The notes beneath the pieces were generated by a model that saw only the letters and a list, made by a program, of their open reading frames with translations, was not told the origin of the DNA and did not search any database. Source: Gammaproteobacteria bacterium (lineage in GTDB: Bacteria; Pseudomonadota; Gammaproteobacteria; Pseudomonadales; JAUIET01). From it: a stretch of 64,000 nucleotides of DNA. How positions within the stretch are numbered: position 1 is the stretch's first letter; each line of letters starts with the position of its first letter. Positions 15,702-24,480 of the stretch are shown here, in pieces. A program made the translations under genes and the position numbers. The stretch spans positions 124,001-188,000 of the forward strand of contig JAUIET010000010.1 of assembly GCA_030429735.1 (NCBI GenBank), in the 5' to 3' direction.

Positions 15702-16443
15702 CCTATCCGGCCAGCTCTCTTATATCACTGGAGGTTCGCGAGGAATTGGTCGGGCTTGTATGGAAACGCTGGCCGAAGCTGGTTCAGATATTGCATTTTG
15801 TTCGACAACGGATCAATTGAGGCTCGACGATGTTGCTACTGAAATAGAGCAAAAGTATTCGGTGGCCTGTTTGGGTATTCAGTGCGACGTTCGCGAACCT
15901 GAGCAAGTGAAACTGGCTTATAAGCGGGTAAACAAACGATTTGGTCGCCTGGACGTTCTGGTAAATAACGCCGGCGTGATGCAGACCGCACTCCTGGCAA
16001 TGACCAGCTTCGAGTCAATGCGCGAGATGATGGATATAAATGTCAATGGTGCACTTTTAAACCTACAGTTGGCTAGCAGGCTAATGGCAAGAAAGCAGCG
16101 TGGGTCCATCATAAACATCAGCTCAATCGTAGGACGCGTGGGTTCTGAAGGACAGGTAGCGTATGCTGCCAGTAAAGCGGCTATATTAGGGGCTACTGCG
16201 TCTGCGGCAAAGGAACTGGCCCCAATGGGCATTCGAGTGAACGCGATCGCACCAGGTTTTATTGATACTGATCTGTTAATGGGCTTCGATGCAGAAGCGA
16301 AAAAATCAGTCTTGAAAACCATAAAGATGAGCAGAATAGGCCAGCCGCAGGATGTTGCGAACGCGGCGCTTTTTTTAGCGAGCGATCTGTCCAGCTATGT
16401 GACTGGTGAGATTATTGGTGTAGACGGTGGCATGCTCGTCTAA
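15685..16443 (+). CDS. FabG-like 3-oxoacyl-ACP reductase (SDR)
   Basis: A 252-residue classical SDR with cofactor motif TGGSRGIG (15-22), NNAG in VNNAGVMQTA, a catalytic Ser in NISSIVG, and Tyr160/Lys164 in YAASK. The C-terminal VTGEIIGVDGGM is typical of FabG. It should reduce a 3-oxoacyl group carried by the preceding ACP, or oxidise a hydroxyl group in the reverse sense. The ATG at 15685 is preferred to a TTG at 15673 because it begins just before the conserved first strand and has GGAAG nearby. The AMP-ligase gene follows after one base. Confidence 0.88.
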   Translation: MLTKLDLSGQLSYITGGSRGIGRACMETLAEAGSDIAFCSTTDQLRLDDVATEIEQKYSVACLGIQCDVREPEQVKLAYKRVNKRFGRLDVLVNNAGVMQTALLAMTSFESMREMMDINVNGALLNLQLASRLMARKQRGSIINISSIVGRVGSEGQVAYAASKAAILGATASAAKELAPMGIRVNAIAPGFIDTDLLMGFDAEAKKSVLKTIKMSRIGQPQDVANAALFLASDLSSYVTGEIIGVDGGMLV

Positions 16444-16444
16444 C

Positions 16445-17857
16445 ATGTTCTTCGAACTGGAAAAATACGGCAATTCACCCTGTTTGCTGCTCGAGGGAGA
16501 AAGCCCGCTCACCTACGCAAACGTTGTGGATGCCTGTGATGAGATCAGTGCTACATTTTCGCACTATTCAGATTCGAAGAACCTTGTTCTGGTTCTTTGC
16601 GAAAATAATCCGGAATCGCTAGTTTGTTATTTATCTGTGCTGCGCTCCGGTAATACGGTGATGCTACTCAGTGCAAGCACCGAAGCTGTTCTTGTTGAGC
16701 ACATACTAGAGCTCTACCAACCCAATTTTCTCTGCGCTCCGGTCGAACACCCGCTCGTTAGTAATTCACAAACTGCCGTCTTGCGATACCGAAGTTATGC
16801 GGTGTTCTTTACCGGTCAGCAGCAACAAGAAATGCACGATGAACTGGGGCTTCTGTTATCAACCTCTGGTAGCACGGGCAGCCCAAAATTTGTTCGTCTT
16901 TCCTATGATAGCGTGAACGCTAATGCGAGTAGTATTGCGAGCTATTTAGAGCTTCACTCTGGCGATTGCCCGATAACTGTACTGCCCATGGGTTACTCCT
17001 ACGGACTGTCTGTCATTAATAGCCATCTAAGCGTAGGTGCCAGGATATCTTTGACAGATCATTCGATAATGACCAAAGAATTCTGGCGTGCATTTTCAGA
17101 CCACCAGGCCAGCTCGTTGTCTGGAGTTCCATACACCTATGAAATGCTGCGCCGTTTGCGCATCGAACGCAGAGACCTGGCTGCATTGAAAACGATGACT
17201 CAGGCTGGTGGTAAGTTAAGTGATGAACTGCTAACCCACTTTGCAGGGATTGCAGAGAACAAAGAAATTCGTTTTTATACGATGTATGGTCAAACTGAGG
17301 CAACTGCCAGGATCAGTTACCTGCCACCAGAAATGTTACGAAGCAAATTGGGCAGCATAGGAATTGCCATTCCAGGTGGTACTCTGGAAATTTCCGCAAG
17401 CGAGAATGACGAAGGAGAAATCGTTTACAAGGGGCCTAATGTCATGATGGGCTATGCTCAGGCACCATCTGATCTTGCGCTCGGCGATGTTTTACACGGG
17501 GTGTTGGCTACCGGTGACATTGGTCGATTTGATGATGATGGGTTTTGCTATGTTACGGGTCGGCTAAAGCGGATTATCAAAATGTTTGGGAATCGTGTAA
17601 ACCTTGATGACATCGATAATCATTTGCGCCGTATAGGAGTTGATGGAATTAGTGGTGGCGAAGACAATGCGCTGCGTGTTCTTGTTACAGACCCTCAAGA
17701 CCTTGAACCTGTAAAGAGGTCGTTAGTGGCTACTTTCAAGTTCGATCATCGAGCGGTTGATGTATTCTACCGATCGCAGATTCCGCGTAACGAGTCTGGG
17801 AAAATCCAATACTCAGAAGTCTTTGGAAAGCCTGACAATCCGGAGCTTGGTGCATGA
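16445..17857 (+). CDS. AMP-forming acyl ligase (ANL superfamily)
   Basis: A 470-residue adenylating enzyme. The P-loop LLLSTSGSTGSPKFV lies near residue 140, the A5 motif is MYGQTEATA, the hinge region ATGDIGRFDDDGF precedes GRLKRIIKMFG, and the catalytic Lys is in IPRNESGKIQ. It should activate a carboxylic acid as the acyl-AMP and load it onto the ACP or CoA. It is somewhat shorter than typical fatty acyl-CoA ligases. The ATG at 16445 follows the SDR stop by one base and its stop overlaps the LuxE-like start (ATGA). The substrate acid is unknown. Confidence 0.87.
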   Translation: MFFELEKYGNSPCLLLEGESPLTYANVVDACDEISATFSHYSDSKNLVLVLCENNPESLVCYLSVLRSGNTVMLLSASTEAVLVEHILELYQPNFLCAPVEHPLVSNSQTAVLRYRSYAVFFTGQQQQEMHDELGLLLSTSGSTGSPKFVRLSYDSVNANASSIASYLELHSGDCPITVLPMGYSYGLSVINSHLSVGARISLTDHSIMTKEFWRAFSDHQASSLSGVPYTYEMLRRLRIERRDLAALKTMTQAGGKLSDELLTHFAGIAENKEIRFYTMYGQTEATARISYLPPEMLRSKLGSIGIAIPGGTLEISASENDEGEIVYKGPNVMMGYAQAPSDLALGDVLHGVLATGDIGRFDDDGFCYVTGRLKRIIKMFGNRVNLDDIDNHLRRIGVDGISGGEDNALRVLVTDPQDLEPVKRSLVATFKFDHRAVDVFYRSQIPRNESGKIQYSEVFGKPDNPELGA

Positions 17858-18933
17858 TAGAGCTGAGCGAGTTGTTCGACGAAGACGCGTATAGCTTGGG
17901 TGGAGATGAAAAGTCTGCAGTAATTTGTGATCACCTTGCTCTTCTCTCCGAGCATCATTACGCGCATTGCCCTGAGTACAGGTCTATTTGTGACGCGTTT
18001 GGCGCGGATACCGCGAAACGAATCAGCCATGTCAGTGAATTTCATTGTTTGCCTGTTCGGCTGTTTAAGCACTACGAACTAAAAAGCATTCTCGGCGATA
18101 GTAATGTCAAAACCCTGACATCGTCCGGCACAACGTCGCAGCAAGTATCGAAGATATTTATTGATAAACAAACCTCACAATACCAAACAAAAGCCCTGTC
18201 ATGCATCATGCGCAGCTATTTGGGACCAAAAAGACTGCCGATGATCATTTTGGATAGCGAAGCGGTGTTAAAGAACAGGCAGATGTTCTCGGCGCGCGGC
18301 GGCGGTATTCTTGGCATGTCCAACTTTGGTCGAAAGCATCTGTACCTTTTTGATGAAAATATGCGCATTAAGCACGAGGCCTTAGAAGAGTTTCTGGATA
18401 AACACGCGGAGACACCTATTTTTCTTTTTGGCTTCACTTTTATGATCTGGCTGCATCTAATAAAAGAGCTGGAGAAAACGGGCAAAACTCTCAACATAAA
18501 GTCTGCGACATTAATTCACAGCGGCGGTTGGAAAAAGCTGGAATCTGAGAAAGTTGATAACTCGATGTTTCGCCAGCGAATATCAGCGGCCACCGGTATA
18601 GAGCGAATATTCAATTTCTACGGCATGGTGGAGCAAATGGGCTCCGTCTACATGGAATGCGAGCAAGGGTATTTTCATGCTTCAGTTTTTTCAGAAATCA
18701 TTGTCCGTGACCCACTCACGGGTGAAGCGTTAGAGTTCGGTAAAAATGGCGTCATTGAGACCTTGTCTATTCTTCCTCATTCCTATCCAGGTCACGCGAT
18801 ATTGACTGAGGATCAAGGTGTAATTCACGGCCAGGATGATTGTAGATGCGGTCGGAAGGGCACTTATTTTTCTATATTGGGGCGGCTACCCAAGGCTGAG
18901 ATTCGTGGCTGTAGCGACACCTATGAATCTTAG
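17854..18933 (+). CDS. LuxE-like acyl-protein synthetase
   Basis: A 359-residue protein of the LuxE/PaaK-like group. Conserved blocks are CPEYRSICDAFG near 50, LPVRLFKHYELKS, the nucleotide-binding LTSSGTTSQQVSK near 90, and FNFYGMVEQMGSVYMEC. Its C-terminus ends AEIRGCSDTYES, placing Cys353 at the flexible end where LuxE carries its acyl thioester. In bioluminescent bacteria LuxE activates a fatty acid and passes it to LuxC. No luciferase genes are present here. It is coupled upstream (ATGA) and overlaps the LuxC-like gene by 11 bases. Confidence 0.87.
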   Translation: MIELSELFDEDAYSLGGDEKSAVICDHLALLSEHHYAHCPEYRSICDAFGADTAKRISHVSEFHCLPVRLFKHYELKSILGDSNVKTLTSSGTTSQQVSKIFIDKQTSQYQTKALSCIMRSYLGPKRLPMIILDSEAVLKNRQMFSARGGGILGMSNFGRKHLYLFDENMRIKHEALEEFLDKHAETPIFLFGFTFMIWLHLIKELEKTGKTLNIKSATLIHSGGWKKLESEKVDNSMFRQRISAATGIERIFNFYGMVEQMGSVYMECEQGYFHASVFSEIIVRDPLTGEALEFGKNGVIETLSILPHSYPGHAILTEDQGVIHGQDDCRCGRKGTYFSILGRLPKAEIRGCSDTYES

Positions 18934-20149
18934 CGCACGTTATAAAGTCGTTTGTCCGCTAGGCAGTTCAATTGACTCTGTTGTTAATAGTGAGCCGCTG
19001 GGTCTGTTTGCCGACGAAACACTGCAGTTTGTAAGCGAGCTTTCTTATGCGTTGATGCGAGACCGGCGGACCGCAGATATGCCAGAAGTAACGGCGTTGG
19101 CTTTCTGGATGCGTAAGGCGAACGTGGTAAATATAAAAAAGGGTTTTGATAAACCTTCTGAATGCCTTAGATTACCCCGAGGTACTGCATTCCATATCGC
19201 ACCGTCTAACGTGGATACAATATTCGTCTATTCAATGTTTCTTTCGCTGTTTTGTGGCAATAGAAACATAGTACGGATTTCCTCGACGCCTAACGCGCAG
19301 GTTGATGCCATTCTTGCTGTGATGAACGACATCATCACAAAACACCCTCGAATAGCCAGCAGTATGATCATCGTTCGATACGATCACAGCGAGGAAGTAA
19401 GTGCTTATTTCTCTTCGCTCTGTGATGTTAGAATGATTTGGGGCGGCGATGAAACCATCGGGTTGATTCGCAAAATTCCACTTCCACCGCGTGCAAAGGA
19501 ATTGACGTTTGCCGATCGCTTCTCAATTGCCCTGCTGGATGCCGATAAGTTCCTCAACTCAGACTCAGCTACAAAACACGCCTGCGTTGAAGGATTTTAC
19601 AGAGACAGTTACTGGTTCGATCAAATGGCTTGTTCGTCGCCAAGGCTGGTTTGTTGGCGCAGCGTGGATGTGCAGAACGTTCGGCGGGCTCAGGCGGAAT
19701 TTTGGGGGCGAGTTGAGAACCTTCTGGTCGAGGAAGGGTATTCCACAGCGCCTGCAGTGGCGATGGACAAACTCATAGCACAATGCCGATTTGCAGTTGA
19801 AGCAACTGACCCTATATCAGTTGCGAAAACTTCAAATTTGCGCTTGGCCAGAGTTGAATCGAAAAGCGTGCCATTGGCATTTAGAGAGAGCCATTGCGGC
19901 GGCGGGCTGTTCCTTGAAACTCACATTGAATCACTCACGGATGTTCTGCATTGTATTGATCAAAAAGTTCAAACGATGTCTTGCTTTGGCATTAGTGAGA
20001 ACGAGATCAAAATGTTCTTCGCAAAACACAAACCCAGTGGCATCGATCGAGTTGTAAAATTTGGTGATGCACTGAATTTTTCGGAAGTGTGGGATGGGTA
20101 TAATCTGCTCGATGAGTTAACTCGTTGTATTGATGTACAGATAAGTTGA
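18923..20149 (+). CDS. LuxC-like acyl reductase
   Basis: A 408-residue member of the LuxC acyl-CoA reductase family, an aldehyde-dehydrogenase relative. The block LPRGTAFHIAPSNVDTIF near 85-102 and the nucleophile Cys237 in WFDQMACSSPR are diagnostic. It should reduce an acyl thioester to the aldehyde with NAD(P)H. The ATG at 18923 is chosen because it overlaps the LuxE-like stop and gives an N-terminus of normal length; a further upstream start at 18836 lies inside luxE. It closes the acyl module. Its product may feed a sugar or lipid modification in the neighbouring glycan loci. Confidence 0.88.
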   Translation: MNLSARYKVVCPLGSSIDSVVNSEPLGLFADETLQFVSELSYALMRDRRTADMPEVTALAFWMRKANVVNIKKGFDKPSECLRLPRGTAFHIAPSNVDTIFVYSMFLSLFCGNRNIVRISSTPNAQVDAILAVMNDIITKHPRIASSMIIVRYDHSEEVSAYFSSLCDVRMIWGGDETIGLIRKIPLPPRAKELTFADRFSIALLDADKFLNSDSATKHACVEGFYRDSYWFDQMACSSPRLVCWRSVDVQNVRRAQAEFWGRVENLLVEEGYSTAPAVAMDKLIAQCRFAVEATDPISVAKTSNLRLARVESKSVPLAFRESHCGGGLFLETHIESLTDVLHCIDQKVQTMSCFGISENEIKMFFAKHKPSGIDRVVKFGDALNFSEVWDGYNLLDELTRCIDVQIS

Positions 20150-20258
20150 GTTGATAAGACGTTTACATAAAACGCCCCGTTTACTGTAACGCAAGGCGGG
20201 CAATAATTCGCCAATGCTTGATATACTGGGGCACCAATTGCCAAAGGCTGGAAATTAC

Positions 20259-20537
20259 ATGGAAAGCAAGCGAGCTATTTTCGTCATCATATTCGGTGTT
20301 TTAGCTAACAATTATATGTACCTGCATGACGCGATCTGGAACAACAACCCGGAGCTAATGAATGCTGCGGTGCATGCCTGGGGGGTTGCATCTTCGCAAA
20401 GCATTATCGCACTGGGCCAGTTGGGAAGAATTGGTGTGGTGCTTTCACTTCTGGTAATAGGTTACGGCTTGTACGTGATCGGCACTAACGTGGCGCGTGC
20501 GGAAGAGGAGCGAAAACGCCGGCTTTCAAAGCCCTAG
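20259..20537 (+). CDS. Small membrane protein of unknown function
   Basis: A 92-residue protein with two hydrophobic segments (about 5-22, and 54-74 in RIGVVLSLLVIGYGLYVIG) and a basic C-terminal tail (EEERKRRLSKP). The ATG at 20259 is preferred because AAAGG precedes it and because MESKRAIFVII gives a positive-inside start; a longer frame starts at 20214. I recognise no family. It lies 109 bases downstream of the LuxC-like gene and may be a separate transcript. Confidence 0.55.
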   Translation: MESKRAIFVIIFGVLANNYMYLHDAIWNNNPELMNAAVHAWGVASSQSIIALGQLGRIGVVLSLLVIGYGLYVIGTNVARAEEERKRRLSKP

Positions 20538-20678
20538 TGCGCATTGTTGCCCCATTTTTGGACCACCATTCGCCGGTTGGCACTTGAAAAACCGCTTGCG
20601 CAGGAGTAGATTATTATTTGAACAGGAACGCTCGTTGATTACGTTATAAATCTACCAGTAACAAGGACGTGTTAGCTA

Positions 20679-20966
20679 ATGACCATCAGAAATTTTCCCG
20701 CTCAAAGCAAGCCATCATCCACCATTCATGCATTTTGTGAACATTTTGTCGCAGAGACAGTGGCTGTTTATGACTCGTATGATTCGGAGCGCAACAAGAA
20801 TAGGTCTATAAAAATACGCACCAGCTGTTCTGTCGATGGAGCCACCTACGAAGTGCTGTTGCAAGACGAATCTCTGTTTAAATATAAAAGAGAATTGGAA
20901 GAATCACTTACTGAAGCTGGCTTCTATTCTGCAAGCGTCGTGCTTGCTCGGCGGCAAACGGCTTAA
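20679..20966 (+). CDS. Small hypothetical protein
   Basis: A 95-residue soluble protein with no signal peptide. The ATG is preceded by AAGGA. Its composition is mixed alpha/beta (IKIRTSCSVDGATYEVLL, then a helical FKYKRELEESLTEAG). I do not recognise the family. It converges on the amidotransferase gene with a 14-base gap. The coding call rests on the ribosome site and normal codon use. Confidence 0.55.
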   Translation: MTIRNFPAQSKPSSTIHAFCEHFVAETVAVYDSYDSERNKNRSIKIRTSCSVDGATYEVLLQDESLFKYKRELEESLTEAGFYSASVVLARRQTA

Positions 20967-20980
20967 CCTCTGTGGCGGCA

Positions 20981-22936
20981 CTACGCGCAGTAATGGCGTA
21001 GCCAAGCTTGAAACATCAGTACGTCCCACAGATAACCTTCTTTGTTACCGTGCCCAGCCAGATGTGCCTCCCACAGACCGCGAATTGGAGCTGGGTCAAA
21101 ATAGCCTTCATCACGCAGTTTGGCTTCATCCAACAAATCCTCCGCCCAATCGCGAAGTTCATTGCGCAGCCATTGCCCTATCGGTGCGGCAAATCCCATT
21201 TTAGGTCGGTCTATCAGCTCTCGCGGTACATATTGGTACAACACTTCGCGTAGCAGCCACTTGCCCGTTCCGTTTCTGATTTTCATATGCAGCGGCATTG
21301 TCCAGGCCAATTCAACCAGCCGATGATCTAACAATGGTGCTCTTGTTTCCAGGCTGCAAGCCATTGCTGCTCGATCTAAGCGTACTAAGTTGTCTTCTGG
21401 AATGTAATGTTTTGCGTCCATTGCCATCATCCAATCGCGCAAATCGTTTGCTTGGGGCCATGTATCCCGCGAGTTTAAAAAGGTAGCAGCCTCGGGTGCA
21501 TCAAGCACAACCTGGTTCGCATTTTTCCAATGACTTAGCCTGTCAGCGTAGTAGAGCTCTCCCTGGTTTATCCTCATTGCGTCGGCAATTTTATGAAGCT
21601 TATCGCCGGGCCATGCAATGCCTTGGGAGCGGTGTATAAAAGAGTTAACCAGTTTATACGCTGAATCCCATCGGTGTGTTGGCACAGACTGTAAAAATAC
21701 TGAAATCACTTTGCGTAAGGGTAAAGGCAAGGTCTTTAGCTGGCTCCACACTTTATAGCCGCCCAAATAGCGGTTATAGCCACCGAAAAGCTCATCACCA
21801 CCATCACCGTCCAGTGCCACCTTTACATGTTGACTGGTAAGCTGGCAGATAAGATATGTTGGAAGTTGAGAACTATTGCTAAATGGCTCGCTATAAATAT
21901 CCGGCAGTTTTGGTACCAACTTCAATGCATCATCAGGGCTGACCCGTAACTCGGTATGATCGGTTCCCAAATGTTCTGCGACTTGTCGCGCGTGTACTGC
22001 TTCGTTGTGGCTGCCTTCGCTGTAGCCTATGGTGAACGTTTTTACAGATTGAGTGCTGTTTTTCTGCATTAACGCCACGATAACAGAGCTATCTATTCCA
22101 CCACTGAGAAAAGCCCCAAGAGGAACATCCGAAATCAGTTGATCACTGACGCTACTTGAAAGTTGGCGCTCTAACAGTGCTATTGCTTCGGTATCAGTGC
22201 CTTGAAACTGCGTGGCCAACCCCATATGAGCAGCATCATTAACCGACCAATATGGCGCTGACTGCATCGTTTTTTCAGCAGAGCATGGCTGCAGCGTGAG
22301 GTAGTGCCCCGGCATGAGTTTGGAAATACCGGAATAGATACTGTGCGGTGAAGGTATGCAGTTATGACGCAAAAGAAGTGCAATCGCACTGCGATTCACT
22401 TCTTTTTTGAAACTAGGGTGAACGCTTAGAGCATTTAGCTCTGAGCCGAACAAGAAAACGTTGTTTTGCCAGCCATAGTAAAGCGGCTTTTCTCCCATAC
22501 GATCTCGAGCAAGTGACAAGGTGTGCATTTTCCTGTCCCAGAGGGCAAAGGCGAACATACCGACGCAGGCGTTGAGGCTTTTCACGAGCCCCCATTGTGC
22601 GATGCATTGCAACAAAGTTTCGGTATCAGAATGTCCATTCCACCGCGGGGGTTGGTATTGATTTTCCAGCTGATCGCGCAGCCGTAAATGGTTGTAAATC
22701 TCGCCGTTGAATACGATGACATAACGGCCACAATGGGAATGCATCGGTTGGTCGCCTGCTTCAGATAAATCCAAAATGGATAATCTGCGGTGACCAAGAC
22801 CTAGGTTAACTTCTCCGTCTTGCCATAGCCCTTCTCCGTCTGGGCCGCGACGCTCAAGCGCCGATGTCATTAGCTTCAGAACGTGTCTGTCTGATGGGTC
22901 TCTGAAAGGACTAAAATAGCCTGCTATGCCGCACAC
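20981..22936 (-). CDS. Asparagine-synthase-like glutamine amidotransferase, locus A
   Basis: A 651-residue class II amidotransferase. Cys2 of the N-terminal MCGIAGYF is the glutaminase nucleophile and the PP-loop SGGIDSS marks the ATP-pyrophosphatase synthetase domain. It could make asparagine, but in polysaccharide loci such enzymes commonly amidate uronic acids, and a second copy lies in locus B. The start is GTG, overlapping the upstream Sel1-repeat gene's stop by one base (TAGTG). It is the last gene of a four-gene minus-strand unit with the Sel1, VanZ and glycosyltransferase genes. Confidence 0.85.
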   Translation of the reverse strand: MCGIAGYFSPFRDPSDRHVLKLMTSALERRGPDGEGLWQDGEVNLGLGHRRLSILDLSEAGDQPMHSHCGRYVIVFNGEIYNHLRLRDQLENQYQPPRWNGHSDTETLLQCIAQWGLVKSLNACVGMFAFALWDRKMHTLSLARDRMGEKPLYYGWQNNVFLFGSELNALSVHPSFKKEVNRSAIALLLRHNCIPSPHSIYSGISKLMPGHYLTLQPCSAEKTMQSAPYWSVNDAAHMGLATQFQGTDTEAIALLERQLSSSVSDQLISDVPLGAFLSGGIDSSVIVALMQKNSTQSVKTFTIGYSEGSHNEAVHARQVAEHLGTDHTELRVSPDDALKLVPKLPDIYSEPFSNSSQLPTYLICQLTSQHVKVALDGDGGDELFGGYNRYLGGYKVWSQLKTLPLPLRKVISVFLQSVPTHRWDSAYKLVNSFIHRSQGIAWPGDKLHKIADAMRINQGELYYADRLSHWKNANQVVLDAPEAATFLNSRDTWPQANDLRDWMMAMDAKHYIPEDNLVRLDRAAMACSLETRAPLLDHRLVELAWTMPLHMKIRNGTGKWLLREVLYQYVPRELIDRPKMGFAAPIGQWLRNELRDWAEDLLDEAKLRDEGYFDPAPIRGLWEAHLAGHGNKEGYLWDVLMFQAWLRHYCA

Positions 22937-23487
22937 TACAAAGCGTCCGTTGGGCGCTCTACGCTTTTGACACCACTTTTGTCGAGAAATGCTTTTACTT
23001 TTGGAAGTAAGTTCAGTGCTTTCTGATTGCCTTGTTTGGCTGCAGATTCAAACCATTCAAGGGCCGCATGTGTGTCTTGTGCGGCACCAATACCTCGAAG
23101 TAAAAAAATACCCACGTTTACCTGTGCTCCGGAATGGCCCAGTTCTGCCGCTTGTACGAAGCAATTATAAGCTGCCTGCTCGTTCTTCTTTACGCCATCG
23201 CCTTTGGCGTACCTGTTGCCGATAACAAATTTTTTGCAGGCCTCCATTTCTCCATCAAACACTGCATCAGGTTGATTGGGCGCATTTGATTCGGCCACTG
23301 AATTCATCTGTAACGTGGTTTTTCCGCATTTTATGCATACGTATCTGGCCGTACGCCCAAGTACTTTGTCAAAGGGGTTGCGAGCAATTCTTTCAAAACG
23401 AGGGCAACCACAGGCGGGGCAGTCCTCTGGCGTAAAATCTACAAGCAGAGTGCTTGATTTTTTTAATACATTGCTTAGTGAGTTCAT
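22936..23487 (-). CDS. Zinc-ribbon plus Sel1-repeat protein
   Basis: A 183-residue protein combining a likely zinc ribbon (CPACGC at about 20-25 and CIKCGK at about 51-56) with two or more Sel1-like repeats (NRYAKGDGVKKNEQAAYNCF, and GIGAAQDTHAALEWFESAAK). No signal peptide is seen, so it is probably cytoplasmic. Sel1 repeats mediate protein-protein contacts. It lies inside the locus A minus-strand unit between the VanZ and amidotransferase genes, so it may be an adaptor for glycan enzymes. The function is unknown. Confidence 0.75.
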   Translation of the reverse strand: MNSLSNVLKKSSTLLVDFTPEDCPACGCPRFERIARNPFDKVLGRTARYVCIKCGKTTLQMNSVAESNAPNQPDAVFDGEMEACKKFVIGNRYAKGDGVKKNEQAAYNCFVQAAELGHSGAQVNVGIFLLRGIGAAQDTHAALEWFESAAKQGNQKALNLLPKVKAFLDKSGVKSVERPTDAL

Positions 23488-23496
23488 AGCTCGCTC

Positions 23497-24480
23497 CTAC
23501 TGTTCTGGTGCCTCTTCGCGGATATTTGTCAGTGAAATTTCCTGGATGCCTAGTGTCAACGTTGGTTGGTTTTCAGGTTTGTAGATATCCAAGAACTGCA
23601 CGCGCACGTTTTCGAAATCAATTGTCTGGTTTCCAACTAGAATATCGTCAAAGGGAATGACCAGCGTGCTGTCGCCACGGTGTACTTCGGTATACGCTAT
23701 GCCCCAATGCAATTCCCGCTGTTGTAGATTATCCACGAATGCAACGTACAGCTGCAAAGGCATAGCATCAACGCTCATAGTTGCGCTCAATCTTAGCCTG
23801 AGTTGCCCATACGCCTGCCAACGCGGCCAGACCCTGTTAATGCGAATGCCAGACCAAATGTTCTCAGGGCACTCCAGAGTTGGGCTACGGCCTTGCCCCC
23901 AGTCGGGTTCACTAACTGGGTTGGCGTGCGTCCAGCTTACTTGTTGGCTTTCCCAGCGTTCATCAAAGTCGTACAACACCGGAAGTTGCTGCTCCCGTTT
24001 GATCTGCCAGTGCCACTGGGTAAGCAATGGTGTTAACGCCCAAATTAACAGTGCCGCTGTAAGCGTAAAACAAGAAATGCGACAAGCGTAGGAAAAGTTT
24101 TTTGAAAATGCGGCACACAATGCAGCGCACGCAACAGCACCGAGACAGTTTCGAATCACGTCAGCCAAAGTGCCACTTCGATCAGCGTGATAAAAATGCT
24201 GAATGAGCTCAGTGCTGGCACTCATAAGCAATACAACCAAGCTCAGTACAATCGCTCTTAAATAGCCATTTGCCTGAAAGGGCCTGAACAAGAAGATGCC
24301 CAGTGCTGCGAGCAGTGCAAATGAGAAAAAGTGTGCCAGGTCAAAAAACTCACGCCACCACCCTGCACCCAGAATCCAATAAGGCAGAACAAAAGGAAGC
24401 AGCAAAAAGATCAACAAGAAAAAAGGCAGCAGCCCGTGCGTGAGCCAGCGGTAGGAACCTTTTAATGTGGTTTCAGTCAT
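23497..24480 (-). CDS. VanZ-family membrane protein with large C-terminal domain
   Basis: A 327-residue protein. The N-terminal part (about residues 15-160) has four or five membrane helices with the VanZ signature SASTELIQHFYHADRSGTLADVIRN. The C-terminal 160 residues form a soluble, Trp-rich, beta-type domain (for example QYLRLRLSATMSV-like strands) that looks like a carbohydrate-binding jelly roll, an inference from composition only. VanZ-like proteins occur in polysaccharide and exosortase loci; their role is poorly defined. The start overlaps the preceding glycosyltransferase stop by 4 bases. Confidence 0.8.
   Translation of the reverse strand: MTETTLKGSYRWLTHGLLPFFLLIFLLLPFVLPYWILGAGWWREFFDLAHFFSFALLAALGIFLFRPFQANGYLRAIVLSLVVLLMSASTELIQHFYHADRSGTLADVIRNCLGAVACAALCAAFSKNFSYACRISCFTLTAALLIWALTPLLTQWHWQIKREQQLPVLYDFDERWESQQVSWTHANPVSEPDWGQGRSPTLECPENIWSGIRINRVWPRWQAYGQLRLRLSATMSVDAMPLQLYVAFVDNLQQRELHWGIAYTEVHRGDSTLVIPFDDILVGNQTIDFENVRVQFLDIYKPENQPTLTLGIQEISLTNIREEAPEQ

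Noticed and set aside
17854-20149. Bioluminescence (lux) operon
   Set aside because: LuxE-like and LuxC-like genes are present but luxA, luxB and luxD are not, and the neighbours are an ACP, an SDR and a ligase.
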